Positions 49,200-58,623 of a DNA stretch of 64,000 nt are shown in pieces. The notes under the pieces were generated by a model that made no database searches, was not told where the DNA came from, and saw only the letters and a program-made list of their open reading frames with translations. Within the stretch, counting starts at the first letter, position 1, and each line of letters opens with the position of its first letter. A program made the position numbers and the translations under genes. Source of the DNA: Lysobacter panacisoli (GTDB taxonomy: Bacteria; Pseudomonadota; Gammaproteobacteria; Xanthomonadales; Xanthomonadaceae); NCBI RefSeq assembly GCF_009765165.1, contig NZ_VLNU01000001.1:3602247-3666246 (forward strand), read 5' to 3'.

Positions 49200-51449
49200 T
49201 CAGCGCAGCAGTGCCGGCTGCCCGTCGTACCACTCCCGCGCACGGATCATGTGGAAATCGCGCTGGCCGTTGTTCACCGCCACCGCGCAGCTCAGCACGC
49301 CCCATTTCGCGTACAGGCTTCCAGTGCGGCTCTTGCCGCGCAGGCGCAGGCGTGCCTTCAGGTCGTAACGCTGGTTGCTCGCGTCGACGCGGTCCAGCAC
49401 CAGCACGTCGCCCTTCCACTGCACGTTGCCGCTGACCTGCGCCTGGCCAGAGTCGATCATCTTGTAGACCCATTTGGGGTAGTCGCGTTGGCGCGAGAAC
49501 ATAGACAGCAGGAACCCGACGTCCTTCATCGCCACGCGCGCACGCGCATCGATGCTGATCGGACGATCCCAGTCCATGCGCGCGCGTTCGAGCTGGATCC
49601 GCGCCCACCAGCCACTGCGCGATTCGCCGCCCGGCTCGGTGAAGCTGATGCCGGTCAGGTTCAAGCGTGTGCCGTCGATGTTGAAGTTGTGCCCGCTCAG
49701 GTCGGCGCGGCGCAGTGGCGTGTCGACGTCGATGTTGCCGCGCAGACCGATGCCGGCGGCGTGCAATTGCGCGTTGCTGGCCTTGATGCGCACGCTGCCG
49801 CTGCCCACGTCGCCGGCACCGTCCAGGCTCAAGTCGCCGCTGAGCGTGCCCGAACCGCCGTCGAAACGCAGGTGCGACTGCGGCAGGTAGCGGTTGTAGG
49901 CGCGCAGGTCCGGTACGCGCGCATCGCTGAAGGTAAGCCGCGCCTTCATCGCTTCGCGCACCTGCTGCATGGCATCGGGCTTGCGCAGATCCTCGCGCTG
50001 GAACGAGGACACCGTCTGCATCGTCAGGCGCAGGTCGTGCCCATCGACGTACGGCTGTGTCGGCGCATCGTCGGCGGCGATGTTGAACTGCTCCATCACC
50101 AGTTCCAGACTGGGCAGCGGCTTGCCGTCCGGGCCCGCATCGAGGCGGCCGTCCGCGCGTGCGCGTCCGCGGATGCGATTGCCCATCACATGGGCGACGG
50201 CATCGACTTCGGGCACGCTGATGCGGCTGCCTGCGGCCACGCGTCCATCGACGATGCGCACGTCGGCATCGACCGCGCCGGCGCCGTCGAGCGCCAGCCA
50301 CGGCGCATTCGTGAAGAATGCGCCGAGCCAGCGCAGCGAGGCGAACTGCCAGCGGCCGACCACGTGACCGGAGCTGCGCGGGATCAGGCTGTGGAAATCC
50401 TTCAGCGGAATCTGGTTGCCGCGCACGCGCAGATCGGCATCGAGCGTGAGGTTGCTGTCGGTTCGCGAGGGCGCCCTCGCCTTCACCACGATGTCGCGAT
50501 CCACGTCCATCGAAAGATCCAGCGCGCCACTGCGCGGACGGCCGGCGACATCGGTGCCGGTGATCGGCATGTGCCATTGCAGTTTGCTGCCGGGCGTCAA
50601 CACACCACGCGCGAAGCCGAGTTTCGCACTCGCGCGGCCGTCGCCCGGAACGGTGTCGACGGTGAAATGGCCTTTCGAATCGATACCGGTCTTGAGCGTG
50701 GTGGTCACACCGTCCAGTTGCAGCTGCGCGTCGGTGAGCAGCAGCTTCTGCGCGCCGGGCGCCTGCGCACGCGTGTGCCGGGCGATAGCGAAGCGCGCGT
50801 CGATGGTCGCGTCGTGCAGCATCTCGTCGCCCTTCAACGCGAGCTTCGCCTTGTCGAAATGGGCGGTGGACGGCATCAGTTCGAGCGCACCGCCGCGCAG
50901 CTGCTTGTAGAAACCGACTTCGGCGCGACCGGTGCCTTCGAGCGTCAGTGTCTGGAAACGCCCCTTGCGGATCGAGTCGCTGCGGATGCGTTCGAAGTTC
51001 AGTACCCAGCCGCCGGGACGAGCGACCGGCGGCGGCCGGCGCGTGGGCAGCATGTCGACCTCGCCACTCACGTCGGTGGCGAACACGTCGGGGACGCGAA
51101 CTTCCTTGCGCAACAGCGGCCAGATCGCGACGCGTCCGCTCGTCTTGCCGGCGACGACGGACCACTTCGTGCGACCCGCCTGCCCGCCCATCTTCACGTC
51201 CCACACCGTCACGCGGCCGGGCCAAAGGGTGAAGCCCGGCCCCCATTCGATGTGGAACTTCTCCGGCTTGCGGTTCGCGGTCCACTCGCCGATCGGCGTG
51301 TTGATGAAGACGTTGCCGGCGAGCAGGTACAGCGCGTAGAGGAGGACCAGCGCGAACAGCCCGCGGCCGATCCACGACTGTCGCCAGCGCGGCGGGATCC
51401 GGGCGAGGAACCGGGCGAAGCGCTGGCGATCCTTCGGGGCGCTGTTCAT
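49200..51449 (-). CDS. AsmA-like inner-membrane protein
   Basis: A 749-residue protein with one N-terminal membrane segment (about 29-46, GLFALVLLYALYLLAGNVF) and a long periplasmic part made of repeated beta-strands with alternating polar and apolar residues. The composition and layout match the AsmA/TamB/YhdP-type proteins proposed to carry phospholipids to the outer membrane. No catalytic motif is visible. It lies between NfeD and ybaK on the same strand, with no obvious functional link. Subfamily is uncertain. Confidence 0.7.
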   Translation of the reverse strand: MNSAPKDRQRFARFLARIPPRWRQSWIGRGLFALVLLYALYLLAGNVFINTPIGEWTANRKPEKFHIEWGPGFTLWPGRVTVWDVKMGGQAGRTKWSVVAGKTSGRVAIWPLLRKEVRVPDVFATDVSGEVDMLPTRRPPPVARPGGWVLNFERIRSDSIRKGRFQTLTLEGTGRAEVGFYKQLRGGALELMPSTAHFDKAKLALKGDEMLHDATIDARFAIARHTRAQAPGAQKLLLTDAQLQLDGVTTTLKTGIDSKGHFTVDTVPGDGRASAKLGFARGVLTPGSKLQWHMPITGTDVAGRPRSGALDLSMDVDRDIVVKARAPSRTDSNLTLDADLRVRGNQIPLKDFHSLIPRSSGHVVGRWQFASLRWLGAFFTNAPWLALDGAGAVDADVRIVDGRVAAGSRISVPEVDAVAHVMGNRIRGRARADGRLDAGPDGKPLPSLELVMEQFNIAADDAPTQPYVDGHDLRLTMQTVSSFQREDLRKPDAMQQVREAMKARLTFSDARVPDLRAYNRYLPQSHLRFDGGSGTLSGDLSLDGAGDVGSGSVRIKASNAQLHAAGIGLRGNIDVDTPLRRADLSGHNFNIDGTRLNLTGISFTEPGGESRSGWWARIQLERARMDWDRPISIDARARVAMKDVGFLLSMFSRQRDYPKWVYKMIDSGQAQVSGNVQWKGDVLVLDRVDASNQRYDLKARLRLRGKSRTGSLYAKWGVLSCAVAVNNGQRDFHMIRAREWYDGQPALLR

Positions 51450-51512
51450 GTCCGCAGCATAGCCACGGGGTGCATGCGCGGCGTCAACGCCGGGGCGCCG
51501 CGCAGGAGGGCG

Positions 51513-51974
51513 TCAGTGCCGGGCGAGGCTGGCCAAGCGCGGGTGCACGAGGCGCACGAAATCGTGCCACTCCATGCGCATCAGTTCGCGATGGTTGCCC
51601 GAGTTGAACGCAATCCGGTCGCCGTCCAGCGTCACGGACGCATAGACATCCATGCCGTACAGATTGCCGAACGGTGGCATCGCACCGACCTCGCATTCGG
51701 GGAAGCGATCCTTGAAGTCGGATTCGCTGGCGAGCGCGACCTCGTGCGCACCGCTTGCATCGCGCAATCGCGCGACGTCGAGCCACTCGTCCGCCGGCAG
51801 CACGGCCATCGCCAGTCGGCCGTCGAGTTTCACCATCACGGTCTTGGCCATCTCGTGGCCATCGATATGCGCACTGGCCGCGGTTTCCTGCGCGGTGAAC
51901 GCATGCGGGTGGGTCATCGTGTCGAAGGCGACGCGATTGGAATGCAGGAATTCTTCGAGACGTGGTGAGGACAT
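51513..51974 (-). CDS. YbaK/EbsC family aminoacyl-tRNA deacylase
   Basis: A 153-residue protein with the YbaK (INS-type) domain. The conserved lysine is in GHEMAKTVMVKLDG (Lys44), and FPECEVGAMPPFGNLYGMDVY forms the active-site region with the GxxxP loop. Such proteins hydrolyse mischarged tRNAs (Cys-tRNAPro, Ala-tRNAPro or others). The substrate of this one is not clear from sequence. The ATG at 51974 starts MSSPRLEEFLHSN; the open frame upstream is not conserved. Confidence 0.85.
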   Translation of the reverse strand: MSSPRLEEFLHSNRVAFDTMTHPHAFTAQETAASAHIDGHEMAKTVMVKLDGRLAMAVLPADEWLDVARLRDASGAHEVALASESDFKDRFPECEVGAMPPFGNLYGMDVYASVTLDGDRIAFNSGNHRELMRMEWHDFVRLVHPRLASLARH

Positions 51975-52133
51975 GGCACGCTCCTGTGATCGAGCGGAGG
52001 CCGGTCGCACCGCAGCGAGAGCGACGCGGCGCGCCGGCGTCCTTGTCTGCAACAGAATGGGCCGCGCATGGCGGCCCATCCAGTGTACTGCGCGAAACGC
52101 GCGTGGGCGGATGTCCGCCCGTCGCGTCGCGAA

Positions 52134-52721
52134 TTACAGAGAAGCGGTCGGCGCAGCGGTGGCCTGTGAGACGCCGGCGTAATCGACCACGAGCGAGACA
52201 CGGCGGTTGTCGCGTCCGGCATCGCCGCTCTGGCCTTCGCGCACCTGGCGATTGCGGTCCTCGCCGTAGCTGACCGCGCGCACCTGGTTCGCATTCAGGC
52301 CCGCGCTGACCAGGTAGTCGCGCACCGACTGGGCGCGCTTGAGGCCGAGGCGGCGGTTGAGTGCGGCCGATCCCGACGGATCGGCGAAGCCTTCCACCGT
52401 GATGAGCGCGTCGGAGTGGTTGTCGCGGATCACGCGCGCGAAGTCGTCCAGCAACGGCTTGTCTTCCTCGCTCAGCGTGGCGTCGTTGGTGGCGAAGTGG
52501 GCGCCGGTCTCCACGCGCACGCGCCCGGCGAGCTGGGTCACCAGCGCGTCGTGCTTCTGCGAGAGCGAATCGATCTGCCCCTGCAGCTTCTGGTCGGTCG
52601 CGCGCAAGTCGGCGATGGTGGTGTCGAACTCATCGCGCTTGATGTACTTGGTGCAGCCGGTCAGCGCGACGGCACCCAGCGCCACGGCGAATCCGGCATT
52701 ACGAATGGTGCGAGCAACCAT
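52134..52721 (-). CDS. OmpA-family peptidoglycan-associated lipoprotein
   Basis: A 195-residue lipoprotein (VALTGC, Cys23). After a short coiled coil (ADLRATDQKLQGQIDSLSQKHDALVTQL) comes an OmpA C-terminal domain (about 75-185) with the peptidoglycan-binding pattern VEGFADPSGSAALNRRLGLKRAQSVRDYLVSAGL. It probably tethers the outer membrane to the cell wall. AAGGAG sits at a good distance before the ATG at 52721. Confidence 0.88.
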   Translation of the reverse strand: MVARTIRNAGFAVALGAVALTGCTKYIKRDEFDTTIADLRATDQKLQGQIDSLSQKHDALVTQLAGRVRVETGAHFATNDATLSEEDKPLLDDFARVIRDNHSDALITVEGFADPSGSAALNRRLGLKRAQSVRDYLVSAGLNANQVRAVSYGEDRNRQVREGQSGDAGRDNRRVSLVVDYAGVSQATAAPTASL

Positions 52722-53078
52722 GATTTCTCCTTCAATTCGCGTGCGGGGGCACGCAATGTCGTGCAGGTCCGGGGAAGGCCCTGCAGCTCTGTGTTGTGCT
52801 TCTACTTTTGTGTTCTTTGCGCGGGGCGCGCGGTGTAGCGGCTGGTCAGGTTGTTGAGGGAGACGTATGAATGCCACGCCGAACATTAATGGCTCGTTGC
52901 CTGAACAGGCCGCAGCGCGTCGCCAAAGGCGAAGCTGCGCACGGTTCAGTGAAGTCAAGACGGATTTAACGCGCGACGTATCGGCGCCATTCATCGTTCG
53001 CGGCACGGCGCGAAGGCGCGGAGATGATGTTCGAACAGTCGGGGCGGCGCGCGGCGCCGCCCTGTTCACGCGGTCGGA
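52722..53078. other. Intergenic region upstream of the OmpA lipoprotein gene
   Basis: This 357-bp stretch lies between the OmpA-family gene and the omega-amidase gene, both on the minus strand. Apart from the hairpin at 53042-53062 I see nothing coding or regulatory. It is locally less GC-rich near 52790-52900, which fits a promoter for the OmpA gene, but no clear hexamers stand out. Confidence 0.35.
53042..53062 (-). terminator. Hairpin after the omega-amidase gene
   Basis: GGGCGGCGC (53042-53050) pairs with GCGCCGCCC (53054-53062) with a three-base loop, 16 bases past the stop of the amidase gene on its strand. It has no U-run, so its role as a terminator is tentative. Confidence 0.4.
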
Positions 53079-53876
53079 TCAGACCAGGTTGAACGCATCG
53101 CCATCGAGCATGGCGGGGAAGCGTTCACGGTGCGCGAGCAGTTCCGCCGCCTGCAGCGTGGTGGTGACCACCACTTCCTCGTCGGCGCACTCGCTGATGG
53201 GATGGCCGAGGAAATCGATGACCGCGCTGTCGCCTGCGTAGTGCAGGCCGTTGCCGTCGGTGCCGACGCGGTTCACCGCGGCCACGAAACTCAGGTTCTC
53301 GATCGCCCGCGCACGCAGCAGCGTCTTCCACGGATAGCTGCGCGCCGACGGCCAGTTGGCAACGAACAGCATCAGGTCGTAGTCGAGGTGGCCCGCGCGC
53401 TCGACGTCGAAACGATTGCGCGAGAACACCGGGAAGCGCAGGTCGTAGCAGACCAGCGGACAGATCCGCCAGCCGCGCCACTCGACCGTGAGACGGTCGC
53501 GACCGGAGGCATAGCGTTCGTGTTCGCGTGCATACCGGAACAGGTGACGCTTGTCGTACGTGCTGATCGCACCGTCGGGCGTGGCGAACAGCAGGCGGTT
53601 GAACACGCCCTCCTGCGTGCGCAGCTGCACGCTGCCGGTCACCGCCGCGTCCAGGCGCGCGGCCTGCTCGCGGATCCACTCGACGGTCGGCCCGTCCATC
53701 GTTTCGGCGTTGCCGATGGCGTCGTTGGAGAAGCCGCTGGTGAACGTCTCCGGCAGGATCACCAGGTCGGTCGTGCCGTGCAGCGGCGCGATCAGGCGGC
53801 CGTAGTACTCGCGATTGCCGGCCGGATCGTGCCAGCGGGTGTCGCCCTGGATCAGCGAGACGCGAAGGTCATTCAT
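53079..53876 (-). CDS. Omega-amidase (nitrilase superfamily, YafV/Nit2-like)
   Basis: A 265-residue nitrilase-fold hydrolase with the Glu-Lys-Cys triad at Glu43 (LPETFTSGFS), Lys109 (YDKRHLFRY) and Cys143 (CYDLRFPVFSRN). The CYDLRFP context and the LPETFTSGF segment match YafV/omega-amidases, which hydrolyse 2-oxoglutaramate and 2-oxosuccinamate to the oxo acid and ammonia. It starts 8 bases after the stop of the aminotransferase gene, its expected metabolic partner. The frame is open to 53945 upstream, but that part overlaps the aminotransferase. Confidence 0.9.
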   Translation of the reverse strand: MNDLRVSLIQGDTRWHDPAGNREYYGRLIAPLHGTTDLVILPETFTSGFSNDAIGNAETMDGPTVEWIREQAARLDAAVTGSVQLRTQEGVFNRLLFATPDGAISTYDKRHLFRYAREHERYASGRDRLTVEWRGWRICPLVCYDLRFPVFSRNRFDVERAGHLDYDLMLFVANWPSARSYPWKTLLRARAIENLSFVAAVNRVGTDGNGLHYAGDSAVIDFLGHPISECADEEVVVTTTLQAAELLAHRERFPAMLDGDAFNLV

Positions 53877-53884
53877 GTGTGCCC

Positions 53885-55033
53885 TCAAAGCTTCTGCAGT
53901 CGTTCGATCGCCCTGTCCAGCGTGGCTTCGTTCTTGGCGAAGCACAGGCGCGCCAGGCGCTGTCCGGACGGGGGCGACTCATAGAACGGAGAAAGCGGGA
54001 TCGCCGCGACGCCCTTCTCCACCGTGAGCCAACGGCAGAACGCGGCATCATCGAGGTCGCTGACCGCCGAATAGTCCACCAGCTGGAAGTAGCCACCCGG
54101 CACCGGCAGCGGCTTCAGGCGCGTGGTCAGCAGCTGCTCGCGGAAGCGGTCGCGCTTGGACTGGTAGAACGCGCCGAGCTGTTCGTAATGCTCCGGCTCG
54201 GTCTGGATCATCTCGGCGAACGCCCACTGCGCCGGGGCGAAGGTGCAGAAGGTGTTGTACTGGTGGACCTTGCGCAGCTCCAGCGACAACGCCGGCGGCG
54301 CGATGCAGTAACCGACTTTCCAGCCCGTGCAATGGTAGGTCTTGCCGAAGCTCGACACCACGAACGCGCGTTCGCGCAGTTCCGGATAGCGCAGCACCGA
54401 TTCGTGGCGGCGGCCGTCGAACACGATGTGTTCGTACACCTCGTCCGATAGCAGCCAGATGCCGGTGTCGCGCAGCAGCGCGGTGAGCTGGGCGATGTCG
54501 TCGGCGCTGAACATCGCGCCGGAGGGATTGTGCGGCGAGTTGATCATCAGCAGCCGCGTCTTCGACGTGACCGCGGCGCGGATGAGGTTCCAGTCCGGCG
54601 CGAAGGTCGCCGGATCCAGAGGCACGTGCACCGCGCGGCCGCCAGCCAGGTCGATCGCCGGCTCGTAGGAGTCGTAGCAGGGATCCAGGACGATCACTTC
54701 CTCGCCCGGGCGCACGACCGCGGCGACGGCGTCGAAGATCGCCTCGCTCGCACCCGATGCCACGGTGATCTCGCTGTCCGGATCGGGACGATGGCCGTAG
54801 CAGCGCAGGGTCTTGTCGGCGATGGCCTGGCGCAGCGCCGGGATGCCGGTCATCGGCGCGTACTGGTTCTTGCCCTCGCGCATGGCGCGGTCGAGCGCCT
54901 CGATCAGACGCTCGGGGACGTTGAAGTCGGGAAATCCCTGGCCGAGGTTGACCGCGTCGTGCTCCATCGCGAGCTGCGACATGACGGTGAAGATGGTCGT
55001 GCCGACCTTCGGCAGCTTGGTTTGCAGGGTCAT
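53885..55033 (-). CDS. PLP-dependent methionine/glutamine aminotransferase (YbdL/KAT type)
   Basis: A 382-residue class I aminotransferase. The PLP lysine is Lys231 in SSFGKTYHCTGWKVGYC, with NSPHNPSG at 165-172 and SDEVYEHIVFDG after it. This is the YbdL/kynurenine-aminotransferase branch, which transaminates methionine and aromatic amino acids and can use glutamine. With the adjacent omega-amidase it should make glutamine-driven transamination irreversible. One plausible task is the last step of methionine salvage, for which mtnA (5838) is also present. The ATG at 55033 begins MTLQTKLPKVGTTIFTVMSQ. Confidence 0.92.
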   Translation of the reverse strand: MTLQTKLPKVGTTIFTVMSQLAMEHDAVNLGQGFPDFNVPERLIEALDRAMREGKNQYAPMTGIPALRQAIADKTLRCYGHRPDPDSEITVASGASEAIFDAVAAVVRPGEEVIVLDPCYDSYEPAIDLAGGRAVHVPLDPATFAPDWNLIRAAVTSKTRLLMINSPHNPSGAMFSADDIAQLTALLRDTGIWLLSDEVYEHIVFDGRRHESVLRYPELRERAFVVSSFGKTYHCTGWKVGYCIAPPALSLELRKVHQYNTFCTFAPAQWAFAEMIQTEPEHYEQLGAFYQSKRDRFREQLLTTRLKPLPVPGGYFQLVDYSAVSDLDDAAFCRWLTVEKGVAAIPLSPFYESPPSGQRLARLCFAKNEATLDRAIERLQKL

Positions 55034-55196
55034 CGGAAGGTGGGGGTCAGTAATCAGGAAACGGGAAACGGCGAAGTGTAAGGATGCACGTTGCGGGACG
55101 TCATGACGAAACCTCATCACGCGATCCCGCTGAGGGTAACGACGGGGGTGACCCTCAGCCGTTGCACGACCGCCACCGCCCCAGCAAACTTGGGCC

Positions 55197-55670
55197 ATGC
55201 GCGAGCTGCAGATCGTCGACGCCGTCGAACTGGCCACCGCCTACGCCGCCGCGGACTACGCGGTGGTGCTGGACGGGGATCCGTTGCCGCTGCGCGTGGG
55301 CGAACGCGCCATCGACCTGGAAGCCTACGCGCCAGCAGCGCGCTACGCTTTCATTACCGCATGGAATCCCGCGTCGCAGCCCCGCTCGGACACCGCCAAC
55401 GAGGCGGCCGACGCGCTGCTCGTGGCTCAGCTGGACGCCGCCGGCGTGGTCCGGCATCCGGCCTGGGCACAGGGTCCGCTGGGCGAGTGGCGCGAACCGG
55501 GCTGGCTGGTCGCCGGGCTGGACGAGGCATCCGTGCTGCGGCTGGCGATGGAGTTCGGCCAGGCCGGGGTGCTCGACTGGAACGCCGGCGAACCGGTCCG
55601 GCTGCGCATGCTGATGCCACGCCCGCACGCCGCGAACGGGGCCACCCACACCGAGTGGGTCACCGCCTGA
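55197..55670 (+). CDS. DUF3293 domain-containing protein
   Basis: A 157-residue soluble protein matching DUF3293, recognised by [22 protein letters not shown] and by [19 protein letters not shown]. Members have no known function. The ATG at 55197 follows TTGGGCC. It stands 94 bp upstream of ccmA on the same strand, with no evident link to cytochrome maturation. Confidence 0.8.
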   Translation: MRELQIVDAVELATAYAAADYAVVLDGDPLPLRVGERAIDLEAYAPAARYAFITAWNPASQPRSDTANEAADALLVAQLDAAGVVRHPAWAQGPLGEWREPGWLVAGLDEASVLRLAMEFGQAGVLDWNAGEPVRLRMLMPRPHAANGATHTEWVTA

Positions 55671-55764
55671 ACCCACGCCGGACCGCCGGCAGCCGCCAAG
55701 CGGCGCGTGGAGCCAGTCGAATAGAATGGCGCACCGCGGCCGACCGGCCGTTCATGTCAGCCCG

Positions 55765-56415
55765 ATGACGCCCAACGACCGCCCTGTCCCGCCGCTGCTC
55801 GCAGCCCGCGGCCTCCGCTTCGCGCGCAACGACGAGCCGGTCTTCGGCCCGCTCGATTTCAGCGTCGACGCCGGCGAAGCCCTGCTGGTGCAGGGCGACA
55901 ACGGCGCGGGCAAGACCACGCTGTTGCGGGTACTGGCCGGCCTGCTGCGCGCCGAGGGCGGCGAGATCGACCTCGACGGCGAACCGGCCGGGATCGCCCG
56001 CCGCGCCCGCGCCATCGCCTACCTCAGCCACCTGCCCGGCCTGAAGGCCGACCTCAGTGCGCTGGAGAATCTCAATTTCCTGTGCGGCCTGCAGGGACGC
56101 CGCCGCGCGCAGTTGCCGGAGAACGCGCTGTCGATCGTCGGCCTGGCTGGTTACGAGGACACGCTGGCGCGGCAGCTCTCCGCCGGGCAGAAGAAGCGCC
56201 TGTCGCTGGCCCGCCTGTGGATGTCGCCGGCGCCGCTGTGGCTGCTCGACGAGCCCTACGCCAACCTCGACCTGGAAGGCATCGAACTGGTCAACCGCAT
56301 GGTCCAGGCGCACCTGCGCGAGGGCGGCGCGGCGCTGGTCACCACGCATGGCGCGTATGCAGCGCCGCCGGTGCGCACGCGGATGCTGGTGCTGTCGCGC
56401 GGAGGCATGGCATGA
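55765..56415 (+). CDS. ccmA: Heme exporter ATP-binding protein CcmA
   Basis: A 216-residue ABC ATPase with Walker [10 protein letters not shown] (44-52), signature [14 protein letters not shown] and Walker [13 protein letters not shown]. With CcmB and CcmC it frees holo-CcmE during cytochrome c maturation. The ATG at 55765 is chosen; an earlier in-frame ATG at 55726 adds 13 residues that do not look conserved. A -10-like TAGAAT lies at 55722-55727. First gene of the ccm operon. Confidence 0.93.
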   Translation: MTPNDRPVPPLLAARGLRFARNDEPVFGPLDFSVDAGEALLVQGDNGAGKTTLLRVLAGLLRAEGGEIDLDGEPAGIARRARAIAYLSHLPGLKADLSALENLNFLCGLQGRRRAQLPENALSIVGLAGYEDTLARQLSAGQKKRLSLARLWMSPAPLWLLDEPYANLDLEGIELVNRMVQAHLREGGAALVTTHGAYAAPPVRTRMLVLSRGGMA

Positions 56416-57101
56416 ACCCGGGAACCCCGACGCTCGCCGGCGCCGCGCGTGCCCTGCTCGCCCGCGACCTGCGCCTGATCTGGCGCCGTCGCGGCGACGC
56501 CTTGCAGCCGGCACTGTTCGCGCTGCTGGTGGTCGTGCTGTTCGCACTGGCGCTGGGCGGCGAGAAACAAGCACTGGCGAAGGTCGCCGCGGCGGTGCTG
56601 TGGCTCGCCGTGCTGTTGGCTGGCCTGCTCGCGCTGGACACGCTGTTCCGCGGCGATGCGGAAGACGGCTCGCTCGAGCAGTGGATGCTCGCCCCCGTGC
56701 CGCTGGCCTGGCTGGTCGGCGTGCGCACCTTCATGCACTGGGCGACGACCGCGCTGCCGTTGCTGGTCGCAACGCCCTTCCTGGGCGAGCTGCTGCACCT
56801 GCCGCACGCGCAGCTGCCGGTGCTGATGGCCTCGCTGGCGCTGGGCACGCCACTGCTGAGCCTGCTCGGCGCGGTGGTGGCCGCCCTGACGGTCGGGATG
56901 CGGCGCTCCGGTATACTCGTGGCCTTGCTGGCGCTGCCTTTGTACGTGCCGGTGCTGGTGTTCGGCGCGGGCAGCGTGGCTGCCTCGGCGCAGGGGCTGG
57001 ATCCGATCGGCGCGCTGCTGTTGCTAGGCGCAGGGCTGGCGGTTGCCCTGGTGCTGGCCCCGCTCGCGGCGGCCGCCGCCATCCGGATCGCCCTGAGCTG
57101 A
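56412..57101 (+). CDS. ccmB: Heme exporter membrane protein CcmB
   Basis: A 229-residue protein with six membrane segments. The opening [36 protein letters not shown] and the middle [19 protein letters not shown] are typical. It is the membrane partner of CcmA. The start overlaps the ccmA stop as ATGA. Confidence 0.93.
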   Translation: MNPGTPTLAGAARALLARDLRLIWRRRGDALQPALFALLVVVLFALALGGEKQALAKVAAAVLWLAVLLAGLLALDTLFRGDAEDGSLEQWMLAPVPLAWLVGVRTFMHWATTALPLLVATPFLGELLHLPHAQLPVLMASLALGTPLLSLLGAVVAALTVGMRRSGILVALLALPLYVPVLVFGAGSVAASAQGLDPIGALLLLGAGLAVALVLAPLAAAAAIRIALS

Positions 57102-57205
57102 GGGCATCACTTGAGCCGGATCAAGCCCCAGCGCGGCGCTGCCGCGACAATCCGCCGCAATCTGCCGCTGCCCGGCCCGACGGTCCGGAGGCGGAGCGAG
57201 AAACG

Positions 57206-57958
57206 ATGAATCCGATCATCCGCTGGTTCCACAAACTCGGTTCGCCCCCCTACTTCGACCGCTTTGCCGCGCGATGGGCGCCCTGGGGTTACGGCCTGGG
57301 CCTGCTGGTCATGGCCTGGGGCCTGTACGGCGCACTGTTCCAGGTGCCGGCCGACTACCAGCAGGGCGACAGCTTCCGCATCCTCTACATCCACGTGCCC
57401 AGCGCCTGGATGAGCATGGCCGTGTTCGGGCTGATGGCCGTCTATGCCGCGATCGCGCTGATCTGGCGGATCAAGCTGTGCGAGATCCTGGCGATGGCCT
57501 GCGCGCCGATCGGTGCTGCCTTCACCCTGATCACGCTGCTGACCGGTTCGATCTGGGGCAAGCCGATGTGGGGCACCTGGTGGGACTGGGATCCGCGCCT
57601 GACCACCGAGCTGATCCTGCTGTTCCTCTACCTGGGCGTGATCGGCCTGTACAACGCCATCGACGACCGTCGCGCCGCCGCGCGCGCCGCCGGCCTGCTC
57701 GCGATCGTCGGCGTGGTGCTGTTGCCGGTGATCCGATATTCCGTGGTGTGGTGGAACTCCCTGCACCAGGGCCAGACCATCCGCCTGCTGGGTGAGTCGA
57801 GCATGGACTCGAGCATGATCGGCCCGCTGGTGTGGATGATCGTCGGCACCAAGCTGTGGTTCGTCGGCGCACTGCTGGCGCGTGCGCGCGCCGACAACCT
57901 GCGCCGCGAGAGCGGCAAGGCGTGGGTCGCCGGACTCGCGCAGGGGAAGCAAGCATGA
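57206..57958 (+). CDS. ccmC: Heme transfer protein CcmC
   Basis: A 250-residue inner-membrane protein with six segments and the tryptophan-rich WWD heme-handling motif MWGTWWDWDPRLT (121-133), flanked by conserved His63 (YIHVPSAW) and His187 (WWNSLHQG). It loads heme onto CcmE. A 104-bp gap separates it from ccmB; GGAGCGAG precedes the ATG at 57206. The end overlaps ccmD. Confidence 0.95.
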   Translation: MNPIIRWFHKLGSPPYFDRFAARWAPWGYGLGLLVMAWGLYGALFQVPADYQQGDSFRILYIHVPSAWMSMAVFGLMAVYAAIALIWRIKLCEILAMACAPIGAAFTLITLLTGSIWGKPMWGTWWDWDPRLTTELILLFLYLGVIGLYNAIDDRRAAARAAGLLAIVGVVLLPVIRYSVVWWNSLHQGQTIRLLGESSMDSSMIGPLVWMIVGTKLWFVGALLARARADNLRRESGKAWVAGLAQGKQA

Positions 57959-58128
57959 GCTATGCCAACTACGTCATCGCCGCCTACGCGGTATTCGCGG
58001 CCGTGCTCGGCTGGGACTTCCTCAGCACGCAGTTGCAGATCCGCCGCGAACTGCGCGGCGCCCGCCTGCGCGCTTCGCGCGAGGCGGCGCGCCCGGGGAA
58101 GGGCGCGGCCAACGAACTGACCCGATAA
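57955..58128 (+). CDS. ccmD: Heme exporter small protein CcmD
   Basis: A 57-residue protein with one membrane segment (residues 3-20, YANYVIAAYAVFAAVLGW) and a basic cytoplasmic tail. It stabilises the CcmABC-CcmE complex. The start overlaps the ccmC stop as ATGA. Assigned by position, size and topology, as is usual for this weakly conserved family. Confidence 0.85.
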   Translation: MSYANYVIAAYAVFAAVLGWDFLSTQLQIRRELRGARLRASREAARPGKGAANELTR

Positions 58129-58149
58129 CGACCTGAAGAGCCTGTCCAG

Positions 58150-58623
58150 ATGAATCCCGTACGTCGCCGCCGACTGCTCTGGGTGATCGCCCTCGTGGTG
58201 GCCGCCGGCATCGCCACCGCGCTGGTCGCGATGGCCCTGCAGCGCAACATCGCCTACCTCTACACGCCTGCCGAAGTCCTGCGCGGCGAAGCAGGCGAGC
58301 ACGCACGCTTCCGCCTCGGCGGCATGGTCGCGGCCGATTCGTTCAAGCGCGCCCCGGGCTCGCTCGAAGCCAGCTTCCTCGTCACCGACGGCGACGCGCA
58401 GTTGCCGGTGCGCTACACCGGCATCCTGCCGGACCTGTTCCGCGAGAAGCAGGCGGTGGTCGCCACCGGTCGCATGCAGGGCGACACCTTCGTCGCCGAG
58501 GAAATCCTCGCCAAGCACGACGAGACCTACATGCCGAAGGAAGTCGCCGACAAGATGGGCGTCGCGCACAAGAAGCACGACGTGCAGGCGCCGGCCGCCG
58601 GTACCGGCAAGGAAGCGCGCTAA
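58150..58623 (+). CDS. ccmE: Cytochrome c maturation heme chaperone CcmE
   Basis: A 157-residue protein anchored by one N-terminal segment (10-30), with an OB-fold periplasmic domain. The heme-binding histidine is His123 in [13 protein letters not shown], with the conserved Tyr127. It carries heme from CcmC to CcmF. The stop is immediately followed by the ccmF start. Confidence 0.95.
   Translation: MNPVRRRRLLWVIALVVAAGIATALVAMALQRNIAYLYTPAEVLRGEAGEHARFRLGGMVAADSFKRAPGSLEASFLVTDGDAQLPVRYTGILPDLFREKQAVVATGRMQGDTFVAEEILAKHDETYMPKEVADKMGVAHKKHDVQAPAAGTGKEAR

Noticed and set aside
48981..51968. Open frame of almost 1000 codons antisense to the AsmA-like gene
   Set aside because: Same GC artefact. 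The minus-strand frame has a membrane anchor and a regular beta pattern, while this one has none.
55034..55196. Promoter or small RNA between the aminotransferase and DUF3293 genes
   Set aside because: A divergent promoter must exist here, but no hexamers or stable hairpin stand out enough to place it.
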